64,000 bases of DNA from Grimontia indica. Lineage in GTDB: Bacteria; Pseudomonadota; Gammaproteobacteria; Enterobacterales; Vibrionaceae. Location of the stretch: positions 1 through 64,000 of the forward strand of contig NZ_ANFM02000012.1 in the NCBI RefSeq assembly GCF_000333895.2, in the 5' to 3' direction. Positions 39,553 to 50,342 of the stretch are shown piece by piece (the first letter of the stretch is position 1; every line of letters begins with the position of its first letter). The position numbers and the translations under genes are program-made. The notes beneath the pieces are model-generated. The model was not told the DNA's origin. It did no database searches and saw only the letters and a program-made list of their open reading frames with translations.

Positions 39553-40106
39553 ATACTGAGTCCTTTATGCGCATCGAGTTCCCCGCGCGCCTCAAGAATC
39601 AAATCACAAACTTCACGCACGGCACCGTAACCACCCGGCGTGCGGGTGACCAAATCTGCGCGTTTCGCCAAAAGGGGATGGCCGTCGTTCACACAAACAG
39701 ACAGGCCGACCTGAGACATGACCGCCCAGTCAATAAGATCGTCACCGATGTAGGCTGTTTGCTCAGCAGGCACGCCCAAGCGGTTGACGAGATCCTCATA
39801 AGCTGAGGCTTTGTCATCCTGGCCCTGATAAATATGCTTGATGCCCAAAGCGCCCATACGACGTTCAACGATGGCCGATTTGCGGCCAGTAATGATGGCG
39901 ATTTGGACACCGGCATTCATCAGCGATTTTACGCCGTAGCCGTCACGGGTATGGAAGGCTTTCAGTTCTTCACCATCATTACCCATGTAAATGCGGCCAT
40001 CTGAGAACACTCCGTCTACATCGCAAATCAGCAATTTGATGTCACGGGCTCGTTCCACTAATTCAGTAGATACAGGGCCATACAGGGTTTCTGTCATGGG
40101 TTGCAT
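39549..40106 (-). CDS. kdsC: KDO-8-phosphate phosphatase KdsC
   Basis: KdsC is a HAD-family phosphatase releasing Kdo from Kdo-8-phosphate in LPS inner-core synthesis. The 185-residue protein has the nucleophile motif LLICDVDGVFSDG, the Thr/Ser motif IITGRKS and the C-terminal YIGDDLIDW acid motif. It overlaps the kdsD stop by one base and lptC by four. Confidence 0.96.
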   Translation of the reverse strand: MQPMTETLYGPVSTELVERARDIKLLICDVDGVFSDGRIYMGNDGEELKAFHTRDGYGVKSLMNAGVQIAIITGRKSAIVERRMGALGIKHIYQGQDDKASAYEDLVNRLGVPAEQTAYIGDDLIDWAVMSQVGLSVCVNDGHPLLAKRADLVTRTPGGYGAVREVCDLILEARGELDAHKGLSI

Positions 40107-41071
40107 TACATCACTCCAGCTTTCAGCAGATCGTGCATATTCAGTGCGCCAATCAGCTTGTCATTATCTGTGACCAGCAATCCGTTGATTTTCTTCTCTT
40201 CCATTAGCTTCAGGCCTTCAGCGGCCAGTACATCTGGGCCAATCAGTGTTGGCTTTTGGCCCATTACTTCGCCGATTTCGGTGGTATGGACGTCGATACG
40301 CTGATCCAGCAGTCGGCGCAGATCGCCATCGGTAAAAATACCAAGCACAGCGTCGCTGTCGTCAACAACTGCGGTCATGCCAAGGCCTTTGGCAGACATT
40401 TCCAATAGCGCATCACGGATGGAGTCGTTTGGCGAAACTTTTGGCAGTTTGTCGCCGGAATGCATGACATCAGCAATACGCATCAATAGCTTGCGACCCA
40501 ATGCGCCGCCTGGATGGGACAGGGCAAAATCGTCGGCTGTAAAGCCTTTGGCTTGCATCAGTGCTACCGCCAATGCATCACCCATCACGAGGGTTGCTGT
40601 GGTGCTGGAAGTGGGAGCAAGTCCAATCGGGCAGGCTTCTTTTGGTACTTTGATACAAAGGTTGATTTGCGCCAGTCGCGCCATGGTTGAAGAAGGATTG
40701 CTCGTCATGGTGATGAGCGCAATACCGCGGCGTTTTACCACTGGCAACAGTGTGATGATCTCCGAGGCTTCACCGGAGTTTGAAATCGCCAGAACCACAT
40801 CACCTTTTTCAATCATGCCCAGATCGCCATGGCTGGCTTCACCAGGGTGAACAAAGAAAGAAGGCGTGCCAGTACTTGCCAGTGTCGCAGCAATCTTGTT
40901 ACCAATGTGGCCGGATTTCCCCATGCCCATCACAACGACTTTTCCTTTTGCTTCAAGAATAAGCTTGCAGGCGTTATCAAAGTCTTCATTGATGTACTGC
41001 TCAAGCTGGACGATGGCGTCCAGCTCAGTTTTCAGTGTTGCAATGCCTGCTTGGCGAAAATCAAAAGTCAT
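40106..41071 (-). CDS. kdsD: arabinose-5-phosphate isomerase KdsD
   Basis: KdsD makes D-arabinose 5-phosphate from ribulose 5-phosphate, the first step to Kdo. It has a SIS domain (about residues 35-170, VVVMGMGKSGHIGNKIAATLASTGTPSFFVHPGEA) and a C-terminal CBS pair (about 205-320). The ATG at 41071 (321 residues) was chosen over an in-frame ATG at 41131, which lies inside yrbG. It follows yrbG by 11 bp. Confidence 0.95.
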   Translation of the reverse strand: MTFDFRQAGIATLKTELDAIVQLEQYINEDFDNACKLILEAKGKVVVMGMGKSGHIGNKIAATLASTGTPSFFVHPGEASHGDLGMIEKGDVVLAISNSGEASEIITLLPVVKRRGIALITMTSNPSSTMARLAQINLCIKVPKEACPIGLAPTSSTTATLVMGDALAVALMQAKGFTADDFALSHPGGALGRKLLMRIADVMHSGDKLPKVSPNDSIRDALLEMSAKGLGMTAVVDDSDAVLGIFTDGDLRRLLDQRIDVHTTEIGEVMGQKPTLIGPDVLAAEGLKLMEEKKINGLLVTDNDKLIGALNMHDLLKAGVM

Positions 41072-41082
41072 AGTCAGTCCGG

Positions 41083-42045
41083 TTATGCCGCAAGATGCGA
41101 GAACAGGTAGCCTTGGTAACCCACGAAGCAAACGAGAAGTGCAATGCCTTCCCAGCGGTTGATAGTACGCGCTTTACCGACTGCAAACAGGAACAGCAAT
41201 ACAGACAGTGCGAGCATGACATAAAAGTCACGATCCATCGCCAACGGGTTAATGGCCGATGGCGCCAGTATACCCGGAATGCCCATTACCGCGAGAATAT
41301 TGAAGATGTTAGAGCCGATGATGTTGCCCACCGCCAGATCGTCTTCGCCTTTCATCACACCGGCAATCGATGCTGCCAGTTCAGGAAGGCTGGTGCCGAC
41401 GGCGACGATTGTCAGACCAATCACCAGGTCGCTCATACCAAAGGCTTTTGCAATGATAACGGCAGAATCAACCACCATGTCTGCGCTGAAAATCAGAAGC
41501 ACCAGACCAACAACAACCCAGATACCCGCGGAAACGTTACTGACGCCTTCAGGAATTTCAGACTCCTGCTCAGCGAGCATAGGATCTTCTTCTCCACTCT
41601 CACGGCCAAACTTCATCATCAAAAGCAGGAAGCCCGCAAAAAACACGGCGAGGAGCACACCTTCAAAAAAGCTCAGGTAGTTGTTCCACAAAATAGCGCC
41701 TGCCAGCACAGTCACGCCTAACATAAGCGGTAACTCGCGGCGGAGGATGCCGGAACTGATAGCGAGTGGTTTAATCAAAGCTGTTACACCCAAAATCAGG
41801 GCGATGTTGGCAATGTTTGAACCGAGCACATTACCCACTGCCGTGTCGGTTTTCCCGCTTAATGCTGCGGTTGCCGACACTACCATTTCTGGCGCAGAGC
41901 TTCCCATGGCCAAAATAGTCATACCGATGACGAGTGGAGAAATGCCCACATTACGGGCGATAGCGGCTGCTCCGTAGACCAGTCTGTCAGCACTCCATAC
42001 CAACAAACACAAGCCCACGACGAGAATGGCGGTCGCTTCAAACAT
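41083..42045 (-). CDS. yrbG: YrbG, CaCA-family cation/sodium antiporter
   Basis: YrbG is a K+-independent Ca2+/Na+ exchanger-like membrane protein of unknown physiological substrate. The 320-residue protein has two inverted alpha-repeats, GMTILAMGSSAPEMVVSATAA and IVAVGTSLPELAASI, each in a five-helix half. It heads the yrbG-kdsD-kdsC-lptCAB operon, divergent from mla. Confidence 0.95.
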   Translation of the reverse strand: MFEATAILVVGLCLLVWSADRLVYGAAAIARNVGISPLVIGMTILAMGSSAPEMVVSATAALSGKTDTAVGNVLGSNIANIALILGVTALIKPLAISSGILRRELPLMLGVTVLAGAILWNNYLSFFEGVLLAVFFAGFLLLMMKFGRESGEEDPMLAEQESEIPEGVSNVSAGIWVVVGLVLLIFSADMVVDSAVIIAKAFGMSDLVIGLTIVAVGTSLPELAASIAGVMKGEDDLAVGNIIGSNIFNILAVMGIPGILAPSAINPLAMDRDFYVMLALSVLLFLFAVGKARTINRWEGIALLVCFVGYQGYLFSHLAA

Positions 42046-42444
42046 TTAGATACCTTCAGAATTAGCTGGGGCTAAGAACAATACAAAAGGGCAATTTTGA
42101 CCGCTAATTGAGTAAAAGTGAAGGAAAAGGACGGATGAGTTTCAGCAAGCTTCTCTTTATTCGCCAGACAATGAGGTATCTTCCAGCGTGTAGCCTCGTC
42201 CTTGATTCACAAAATAATAAAAAACCATACAAAGTAAAGGTAAAAATGAGCGACCGTTTCTAGCCTAAATGAGTGATCTTAATTCCAGTGGATGCATATA
42301 GGAAAAGACAGCGAATGTCTGAGAATTGATAGTTTTCTAATAAAGATTTTGCAAATGAATGGTGTACAATTACTTGTTTTGCCATTGTCTCACCTCTATG
42401 ATCGGGCAATTAACGCTCAAGGATAACAACGTCAAAGGGCCTTG
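42046..42444. other. 399-bp divergent intergenic region, yrbG-mlaF
   Basis: This gap must hold the promoters of both operons. A -10-like TACAAT (42365-42370) reads towards mlaF but lacks a good -35 box at normal spacing. It also contains a 42-codon ORF with a ribosome binding site (42135-42263), listed separately. I see no long repeat, terminator or known RNA in it. Confidence 0.6.
42135..42263 (+). CDS. possible 42-residue small protein, unknown function
   Basis: This short ORF begins ATG AGT TTC AGC and ends TAG. It is preceded by AAGGAAAAGGACGG, a good Shine-Dalgarno context. The product starts MSFSKLLFIRQTMRYLPACS and is basic, with no recognisable domain. It is in an intergenic gap, in the mla direction. 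Coding status is unproven and chance ORFs of this length are common. Confidence 0.25.
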   Translation: MSFSKLLFIRQTMRYLPACSLVLDSQNNKKPYKVKVKMSDRF

Positions 42445-43242
42445 ATGAGTACTACAAATCTGGTTGAAGTGAACAACCTGACTTTTTCGCGTGGCGAGAG
42501 AGTGATTTTTGACAATGTCAGCCTTACTGTTCCCGTTGGAAAAGTAACGGCAATCATGGGGCCGTCTGGTATCGGTAAGACAACCCTGTTGAGACTGATT
42601 GGCGGGCAACTTCAGCCAGAAAATGGCACTATCGAATTCGCTGGTCAAAACATCCTGACGCTTTCGAGAAGCAAGCTTTACGATGTGCGCAAGCGCATGA
42701 GCATGCTTTTCCAGTCCGGCGCGCTGTTCACTGACATGACGGTCTTCGATAACGTCGCTTTTCCACTACGCGAACACACTGAACTTTCAGAATCCCTGAT
42801 CAAAACCATTGTGCTGTTAAAGCTTGAAGCGGTTGGCTTGCGAGGAGCTGCCGACTTGATGCCAAGCAGTCTTTCTGGCGGTATGGCAAGGCGAGCGGCG
42901 TTGGCTCGTGCGATTGCACTCGATCCCGAACTGATTATGTTCGATGAACCCTTTGTGGGTCAGGACCCGATCACTATGGGTGTCTTGGTTTCCCTTATCC
43001 GCAATCTCAATCAGGCACTGGGTTTGACTTCTATTGTGGTCTCTCACGATGTGCCTGAAGTGATGAGCATTGCGGATCATGTCTATTTGCTGGCCGATGG
43101 CAAGATCATCGCATCGGGCTCTCCGCAGTCTTTACGTGACAATCCTGATCCCCGAGTCAGTCAGTTTCTTCAAGGCGATGCTGATGGTCCTGTGCCGTTT
43201 CGTTACCCGGCCAAAGATATCAAACAGGAGCTTTTCTCGTGA
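42445..43242 (+). CDS. mlaF: Mla phospholipid transport ATPase MlaF
   Basis: MlaF is the ABC ATPase of the MlaFEDB complex, which maintains outer-membrane lipid asymmetry. The 265-residue protein has Walker A GPSGIGKT at about residues 38-45, the signature LSGGMARR, Walker [13 protein letters not shown] and a switch His in VVSHDV. The ATG at 42445 follows AAAGGG; an adjoining TTG at 42442 is not favoured. Confidence 0.96.
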   Translation: MSTTNLVEVNNLTFSRGERVIFDNVSLTVPVGKVTAIMGPSGIGKTTLLRLIGGQLQPENGTIEFAGQNILTLSRSKLYDVRKRMSMLFQSGALFTDMTVFDNVAFPLREHTELSESLIKTIVLLKLEAVGLRGAADLMPSSLSGGMARRAALARAIALDPELIMFDEPFVGQDPITMGVLVSLIRNLNQALGLTSIVVSHDVPEVMSIADHVYLLADGKIIASGSPQSLRDNPDPRVSQFLQGDADGPVPFRYPAKDIKQELFS

Positions 43243-44021
43243 TTGTAAGCATGGTGCAGGCAATCGGCGCCCGCGCGATGGCGGTGTCCCAGACCATGGG
43301 ACGTGCGACCTTTGTGCTGCTAGGTGCGCTGATCGGCAAACCTCAACCAAGAAAAATGTTCCCGTTGTTGCTGACCCAGATTTATTCCGTGGGTGTGCGC
43401 TCACTGGCGATCATCATGGTGTCAGGTCTCTTTATCGGCATGGTATTGAGCCTACAGGGCTATCTGGTACTGGCCGACTTTGGCGCGGAAAGTTCTCTTG
43501 GGCAAATGGTAGCGTTGTCGCTACTACGGGAGCTTGGCCCGGTCGTGACTGCACTCTTATTCGCGGGCCGCGCAGGCTCAGCGTTGACGGCAGAAATCGG
43601 CTTAATGAAAGCAACAGAACAGCTTTCAAGCCTTGAAATGATGGCAGTTGATCCGCTCCGCCGTGTGGTTGCACCACGTTTTTGGGCGGGTGTCATCTCC
43701 ATGCCGCTTCTGGCAATGATTTTTATGATGGTGGGCATCTGGGGCGGACAGCTCGTAGGTGTTGACTGGAAAGGTATTGATTACGGCAGCTACTGGGCGG
43801 TGATGCAATCATCCGTTGAGCTGGGTTACGACATTGGACAGTCTTTTATTAAGAGTCTGGTGTTTGCCATTACCGTGACCTGGATTGCTTTGTTTAATGG
43901 TTACGATGCGATCCCTACTTCAGAAGGGATCAGCCGAGCCACTACACGTACCGTTGTGCATTCGTCTTTAGCAGTGTTGGGATTGGATTTTGTCCTCACG
44001 GCACTGATGTTTGGGAGCTAA
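43239..44021 (+). CDS. mlaE: Mla permease MlaE
   Basis: MlaE is the inner-membrane permease (five to six helices) of the Mla transporter. The 260 residues match E. coli MlaE in length and in the block [19 protein letters not shown] as I remember it. The GTG at 43239 was chosen because the N-terminus then lines up with E. coli; its bases overlap the mlaF stop. A later ATG is at 43251. Confidence 0.95.
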   Translation: MIVSMVQAIGARAMAVSQTMGRATFVLLGALIGKPQPRKMFPLLLTQIYSVGVRSLAIIMVSGLFIGMVLSLQGYLVLADFGAESSLGQMVALSLLRELGPVVTALLFAGRAGSALTAEIGLMKATEQLSSLEMMAVDPLRRVVAPRFWAGVISMPLLAMIFMMVGIWGGQLVGVDWKGIDYGSYWAVMQSSVELGYDIGQSFIKSLVFAITVTWIALFNGYDAIPTSEGISRATTRTVVHSSLAVLGLDFVLTALMFGS

Positions 44022-44025
44022 TTAA

Positions 44026-44502
44026 ATGCAACAAAACCGAAAAACAGAATTTTGGGTAGGCACATTTGTCATAGCCGGTATTGCCGCGGTGCTGCTGCTC
44101 ATTTTTCAGGTCGCTGATGTCAAAAGCTTTTCGCGGTCTGAACACTACTCACTCGAAGCGCATTTCGACAACATTGGTGGTCTGAAGGTTCGCTCCCCAG
44201 TGAAAGTGGGCGGCGTTGTGGTGGGTCGTGTTAGTAACATCGCTCTGACGGCGCCGGATTATATTCCAACCGTGACGATGGACATTGAGCGCAAATATGG
44301 CTATTTCCCAGAAACCAGCTCGGCGGCGATTCTGACGTCAGGGCTTCTGGGTGAGCAGTACATTGGTATTCGCCCAGGCTTTCTGGATGAGGATATTGAT
44401 GTCCTTCAGGATGGCGACTTGTTGGAAGATACACGCTCAGCGATGGTGTTGGAGGACTTGATTGGTCAGTTCCTTTACAGCGTCGGTGGGTCTGAGGAGT
44501 AA
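44026..44502 (+). CDS. mlaD: Mla MCE-domain protein MlaD
   Basis: MlaD is anchored by one transmembrane helix (about residues 10-28, FVIAGIAAVLLLIFQVADV) and forms the hexameric MCE ring that carries phospholipids. The MCE domain spans about 38-117 (YSLEAHFDNIGGLKVRSPVKVGGV). At 158 residues it is somewhat shorter than E. coli MlaD (183), with less C-terminal tail. Confidence 0.95.
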   Translation: MQQNRKTEFWVGTFVIAGIAAVLLLIFQVADVKSFSRSEHYSLEAHFDNIGGLKVRSPVKVGGVVVGRVSNIALTAPDYIPTVTMDIERKYGYFPETSSAAILTSGLLGEQYIGIRPGFLDEDIDVLQDGDLLEDTRSAMVLEDLIGQFLYSVGGSEE

Positions 44503-44507
44503 AAGTC

Positions 44508-45155
44508 ATGAAAAAGTGGTTTGTTACGCTTTTCGCAGCGCTGACTGTTGCGATTTCATCGGTCTCTTTTGCGGGCCAAATTGATGCGAAAGATCCTTAT
44601 CTTCTGATCAATAGCGTGGCGGAAAACGCGTTTAGTCGCTTGAAAGCCGATAAAGATCAGTACATCGAAAACCCAGAGCTTTTGCGCGTTGTGGTCAAAG
44701 AGGAGTTGATGCCATATATCAATGTCCGTTACGCCGCACTGAAAGTGTTGGGCCCACAGGCGCGTAAAGCCAGCAAAGAAGAGCGAGACCTTTTCACTGA
44801 TGCTTTCTATGACTATCTCGTAGCATCGTATGCCCAGATCCTGACGCAATATACCGATCAGGAAATCAATGTGGAACCAGCTAAGAAAATAGATGCCAAA
44901 CGTAAAGTGGTGTCTGTCCGCGTTGATATTCTGGACAAAGCCCGCCCACCAATCCGTCTGGATTTTGCCCTGCGTAAAAACGGCAAAACGGAAGAGTGGC
45001 AAGGCTTTGATGTACAGGTTGAAGGTGTGAGTATGCTGGACACCAAAACCAGCGAATGGAGCGGTGAACTTCGTCGTAATGGCATCGAAGACGTCGCCAA
45101 ACAACTGATTGAACGCGCGAAAGCGCCTATTACCCGTGATGAGAGCGCATCGTGA
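44508..45155 (+). CDS. mlaC: periplasmic phospholipid-binding protein MlaC
   Basis: MlaC shuttles phospholipid between the MlaA-OmpC complex and MlaFEDB. The 215-residue protein has a signal peptide at about residues 1-22 (ending SSVSFA) followed by the MlaC/ABC-type toluene tolerance domain (YINVRYAALKVLGPQARKA). It overlaps mlaB by four bases. Confidence 0.95.
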   Translation: MKKWFVTLFAALTVAISSVSFAGQIDAKDPYLLINSVAENAFSRLKADKDQYIENPELLRVVVKEELMPYINVRYAALKVLGPQARKASKEERDLFTDAFYDYLVASYAQILTQYTDQEINVEPAKKIDAKRKVVSVRVDILDKARPPIRLDFALRKNGKTEEWQGFDVQVEGVSMLDTKTSEWSGELRRNGIEDVAKQLIERAKAPITRDESAS

Positions 45156-45475
45156 GTGAAGCATTATCACTTCAGCAACTCACAAATGGGCATTACTGCT
45201 TGTCAGGAGAGCTTGATCGTGACACAGTTCCAGCATTTTGGAGCCGCCGCGCCGATTGGCTGCCGTCAGACAAGCAGGTTGTACTCGATCTGTCTTCGTT
45301 AAAACGTGTCGATTCGGCGGGTATGGCAATGTTGCTCCACTTGCAGCAAGAACTCAACGACAGACAACAAATCCTGATGTTGAGTAACACTCCTTCGCAG
45401 CTTAGCGTCTTGCTGCAGCTGAGCAACGTGGAAAGTCTTTTTACTGATGAAAGTGCATCGGTTGACGGGGAATAG
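45152..45475 (+). CDS. mlaB: STAS-domain protein MlaB
   Basis: MlaB is the small cytoplasmic STAS protein that binds and stabilises MlaF. The 107-residue protein has the core [24 protein letters not shown]. It starts with GTG overlapping the mlaC TGA and is followed closely by ibaG. Confidence 0.93.
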   Translation: MSEALSLQQLTNGHYCLSGELDRDTVPAFWSRRADWLPSDKQVVLDLSSLKRVDSAGMAMLLHLQQELNDRQQILMLSNTPSQLSVLLQLSNVESLFTDESASVDGE

Positions 45476-45477
45476 TT

Positions 45478-47008
<1,531 letters not shown>

Positions 47009-47032
47009 TTGCTGATAGCAATAGATGAAGAG

Positions 47033-47060
47033 AAGGCCACTTAAGAAGTGGCCTTTTTTG
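47033..47060 (+). terminator. terminator of murA
   Basis: The 10-bp stem AAGGCCACTT / AAGTGGCCTT with a 3-base loop is followed by a T-rich run. On the - strand the hairpin follows degS, but with a poor T-tract. Confidence 0.82.
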
Positions 47061-47086
47061 TTTTTTTGAACTGGTGGGTAGTGTGT

Positions 47087-48151
47087 CTACTGAAGTTTTT
47101 CTTCGCCAATCGTGACTATGACATCAATAGGTTGACCGTTTCTGATCACCTTGAAAGGGACTTTTGTGCCAGGGCGGATATCAACCACGATATCCAGGGC
47201 ATTGCGGACACTGCTAACAGGCTTTTCATTTATCGCGATTATCAAGTCATTGACCTTAAGTCCCGATTTTTCCGCAGGCCCATTCGGGTCCATGCTTCCC
47301 ACCATCACGCCGCTTAATTGTTCCGCATCAAGAAGTCTTGCCATTACAGGGTTCACTTCGCGTCCTTCCACACCAATGTAGCCGCGGATAACCCGACCAT
47401 CAGCGATCAGTTTCTGCATAATCTTCAATGTGAGGGAGTAAGGAATAGCAAAAGAAATGCCATAGGTATCTACATCGGTGGCTTGCTGGAATGATGCGGT
47501 ATTGATACCGACTAACTCGCCCCGGCTGTTGACCAAGGCTCCGCCAGAGTTACCTTTGTTGATCGCCGCATCGGTTTGCAGGAAGTCCTGCTGGCGGTTA
47601 AAGCTCATTCCCGCACGACCTGTTGCGGAGATGATGCCGAAGGTCGTCGTTTGACCAAGGTTGTAGGGGTTTCCTATAGCAAGTACCACGTCACCGACGG
47701 CAGGTTCATAGCTATCGTTAAATGGGATCACAGGCAGGCTATCTAGCTCAATCTTCAATACCGCCAAGTCGGTACGTTGATCTTTACCTACCAGTTGCGC
47801 AGTACTGATACGGCCATCCTGCAACGCAACAATGATTTGGTCAGCTCTGGCGACTACATGGTAGTTGGTCACAATGTAGCCTTTATCGCTCATAATGACG
47901 CCGGATCCAAGCCCTTCGGCATTGAGCTGCAAGCGGTTTTCGGCGCTATAACGGCGGGTGTAGATATTCACAACGGCAGGGGAGGCACGTCGGACGGCAT
48001 AGTTATAGGAAATCAGGTTGTTGTTGGCTTCAAACGTGGCAAGTGTCGCTTCAGGCAACAGCTGGGAACTTCGTAACGAAGGAATGGCAATAAGCAGCAC
48101 AGCAGCGACCAAAACGCCGTACACCACAGAACGTGCTAAAAAAGCCAGCAT
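47087..48151 (-). CDS. degS: inner-membrane serine protease DegS
   Basis: DegS senses misfolded outer-membrane proteins and cuts RseA to release sigma-E. The 354-residue protein (E. coli 355) has an N-terminal membrane anchor (about residues 5-25), catalytic His98, Asp128 and Ser202 (KGNSGGAL), and one PDZ domain (about 260-354). The ATG at 48151, after GGGGAA, was chosen over an upstream in-frame ATG at 48274 because it matches the family N-terminus. It lies downstream of degQ. Confidence 0.95.
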   Translation of the reverse strand: MLAFLARSVVYGVLVAAVLLIAIPSLRSSQLLPEATLATFEANNNLISYNYAVRRASPAVVNIYTRRYSAENRLQLNAEGLGSGVIMSDKGYIVTNYHVVARADQIIVALQDGRISTAQLVGKDQRTDLAVLKIELDSLPVIPFNDSYEPAVGDVVLAIGNPYNLGQTTTFGIISATGRAGMSFNRQQDFLQTDAAINKGNSGGALVNSRGELVGINTASFQQATDVDTYGISFAIPYSLTLKIMQKLIADGRVIRGYIGVEGREVNPVMARLLDAEQLSGVMVGSMDPNGPAEKSGLKVNDLIIAINEKPVSSVRNALDIVVDIRPGTKVPFKVIRNGQPIDVIVTIGEEKLQ

Positions 48152-48231
48152 GCAATTCCCCATAAAGCAGCGAAATATAAAGCATTGAGAATACCACTGA
48201 ATGGTCTGTATGAGTAGCTGACAAGGCCGAA

Positions 48232-48260
48232 TAAAGAAAGAGCCTGACACTGTCAGGCTC
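48232..48260 (-). terminator. terminator of degQ
   Basis: On the - strand the 9-bp stem GAGCCTGAC / GTCAGGCTC with a 3-base loop is followed by TTTCTTT. It separates degQ from degS. Confidence 0.78.
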
Positions 48261-48292
48261 CTGATTTGAAACACTTTGAGTAAAGCGTTTGC

Positions 48293-49660
48293 TTAGCGGA
48301 TCACCAGATACATGGTAGATTCGCCGCGCAGAATGTTAAGCGCCAACACAGACGGTTTGCTCTCAAGTTGCTTGCGCAGATCGCCAAGGTTTTTCACCTT
48401 GTTTCGGTTCAGCCCCACTATCACGTCGTCCTGCTTTAAGCCATAGCGGGCGGCGATAGAGTCTTTTTCGACACTTGAAACGCGAACCCCGGACACTTTG
48501 CCTTCTTTATAGTTTTCCAGCTCAGCGCCTTTGAGCGCTTCATGCAGGGTTTCAGCATTGGCTTTGGCAAGGCTGGCTTCTTTCAGCTTAGCGGTAACTA
48601 TTTTCTCTTTACCGTCACGAATAATGCCAAGCTTCACGTCTTTGCCCGCGCCCAGCGTCGCGATTTTTGCTCGAAGTTCACCGAAGCTGCGAATTTCTTT
48701 ACCGTTTACGGAAACGATAATGTCACCGGCTTCGATACCTGCTTTTTCTGCGGCCGAGTCAGGTACGATTTGGCTGACAAAAGCGCCATGGTTTGTTTCA
48801 TAACCAAATGCTTCTGCGAGCTCTGATGTTAGTTCGCCACCTTGCACGCCCAGCACGCCGCGTTTCACTTCACCAAATTCCAGAATCTGATCGACGAGGT
48901 TTTTCGCCATATTCACGGGAATGGCAAAGCCAATACCGACATTACCGCCGTTCGGACCAAGAATAGCGGTGTTAATGCCGACCAGTTCACCATTCAGGTT
49001 AACCAGCGCGCCACCGGAGTTACCGCTGTTGATCGCCGCATCAGTCTGGATGAAGTTTTCAAAATTTTCGACATTCAAACCACTGCGGCCCAGTGCTGAA
49101 ATGATGCCTGAAGTGACGGTCTGACCAAGGCCAAATGGGTTACCAATCGCAATGGCGAAATCCCCAACACGCAGCGCATCTGAATCAGCAAGCTTGATTT
49201 CAGTCAGATCATCCGCTTTTTCCAGCTTGAGTAATGCGACGTCAGACATGCCATCGCTGCCGATAAGCTCCGCATCGTATTCGCGGCCATCGTGCAATTG
49301 AACACGGATTTTATCTGCACCATCAATCACATGATGGTTAGTGATCACATACCCTTTGTCTGCGTCAATAATGACACCCGATCCCAAGCCACGGAATGGA
49401 CGCTCTCTGACTTGTTCAGAAGGAAAGTCCGGGCCAAAGAAGAAACGGAAAGATTCAGGAATGCGTTGTTTTGATGTGTGGCTGCCTTCCACAGCAATAC
49501 TGACGACTGCTGGGCTCACAGCTTCAAGCATAGGCGCAAGGCTAGGCAGACTCTCACCGGCAACCGCGGCTGGTAATGCTGCAGTTGTCGGCAAGGCTGT
49601 CATGGTTGTACTAACGGCAAGTGCAATCGCACTTAAAGTAAGCAAAGACTTCTTTTTCAT
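48293..49660 (-). CDS. degQ: periplasmic serine endoprotease DegQ
   Basis: DegQ is an HtrA-family protease/chaperone for misfolded periplasmic proteins. The 455-residue protein has a signal peptide (about residues 1-28), catalytic His110, Asp140 and Ser215 (NSGNSGGAL), and two PDZ domains (about 260-350 and 365-455). The ATG at 49660 is preceded by AGGGGAG. An in-frame GTG at 49666 is also possible. DegP cannot be excluded by fold, but pairing with degS supports DegQ. Confidence 0.93.
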   Translation of the reverse strand: MKKKSLLTLSAIALAVSTTMTALPTTAALPAAVAGESLPSLAPMLEAVSPAVVSIAVEGSHTSKQRIPESFRFFFGPDFPSEQVRERPFRGLGSGVIIDADKGYVITNHHVIDGADKIRVQLHDGREYDAELIGSDGMSDVALLKLEKADDLTEIKLADSDALRVGDFAIAIGNPFGLGQTVTSGIISALGRSGLNVENFENFIQTDAAINSGNSGGALVNLNGELVGINTAILGPNGGNVGIGFAIPVNMAKNLVDQILEFGEVKRGVLGVQGGELTSELAEAFGYETNHGAFVSQIVPDSAAEKAGIEAGDIIVSVNGKEIRSFGELRAKIATLGAGKDVKLGIIRDGKEKIVTAKLKEASLAKANAETLHEALKGAELENYKEGKVSGVRVSSVEKDSIAARYGLKQDDVIVGLNRNKVKNLGDLRKQLESKPSVLALNILRGESTMYLVIR

Positions 49661-49747
49661 AAACACACTCCCCTCTATAGGTACGTTTTAAGAGTGGGGG
49701 TGGGTCAAAAAAGTTCAATGCCCCGTTATTTGATATTTGTGATCGAG

Positions 49748-50161
49748 TTAACTCGCTTTGCTGGTTTCTTTTTGGTCTTTCAGCAAACCTGACGCGCCAT
49801 CAGAATAGTCGCGAGGCGGCTCTTGAGAAGGTTCTTGCTCTTCAGTCACTTCCGACAGTTTGCTGATGCGTTTTGCAAAAGGATTGTCCTGCTCAGGCAA
49901 ATTCGGCATTAATTCTGCTGAAGTGTTGGCCATGTGTTGATACAGCTTACTGTAATCGCGGGAGATATTGTCGAGCAGCTCTGCGCTCTGCGCGAAGTGG
50001 TCTACCAACTCCTGACGATACTGTTCCAATTCATAGCGCGACTTCTCTAACTCTTTTTTCAGATCTTTTTGTTGAGAATTATCACGCATTGTCAGGCGGG
50101 CAATAATGAAGCCAATGACAATACCAATGATCACAAATACCAGCGTGTTGATCCAAGCCAT
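49748..50161 (-). CDS. zapG: ZapG (YhcB/DUF1043) envelope-division protein
   Basis: ZapG is a small inner-membrane protein with an N-terminal transmembrane helix (about residues 4-23, INTLVFVIIGIVIGFIIARL) and a cytoplasmic coiled coil (about 30-110). In E. coli it interacts with the division and elongation machinery. Length is 137 residues. It is divergent from zapE, the usual arrangement (yhcB-zapE in E. coli). Confidence 0.93.
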   Translation of the reverse strand: MAWINTLVFVIIGIVIGFIIARLTMRDNSQQKDLKKELEKSRYELEQYRQELVDHFAQSAELLDNISRDYSKLYQHMANTSAELMPNLPEQDNPFAKRISKLSEVTEEQEPSQEPPRDYSDGASGLLKDQKETSKAS

Positions 50162-50342
50162 AAGTGCTCCTTAACTTATTCCAACCGGTTGGATAAATTG
50201 CAGTTTTTTTGCCGATGAAATGGCAATCAAAAGAAAACTACAAACCCCTTAATACTCTTGGTTTACTATACATGCCAAGATAGACGCATGGTACTATTGA
50301 TTTTGAGAACGCCACGGGTGCAAGTGAGAGCTAGGTTCAAGG

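Noticed and set aside
41095-41721. 208-codon ORF on the + strand
   Set aside because: It is antisense to the transmembrane gene yrbG; its Asn/His/Gln-rich product is the usual by-product.
44556-45170. 204-codon ORF on the - strand
   Set aside because: It is antisense to mlaC, which has a clear signal peptide and domain.
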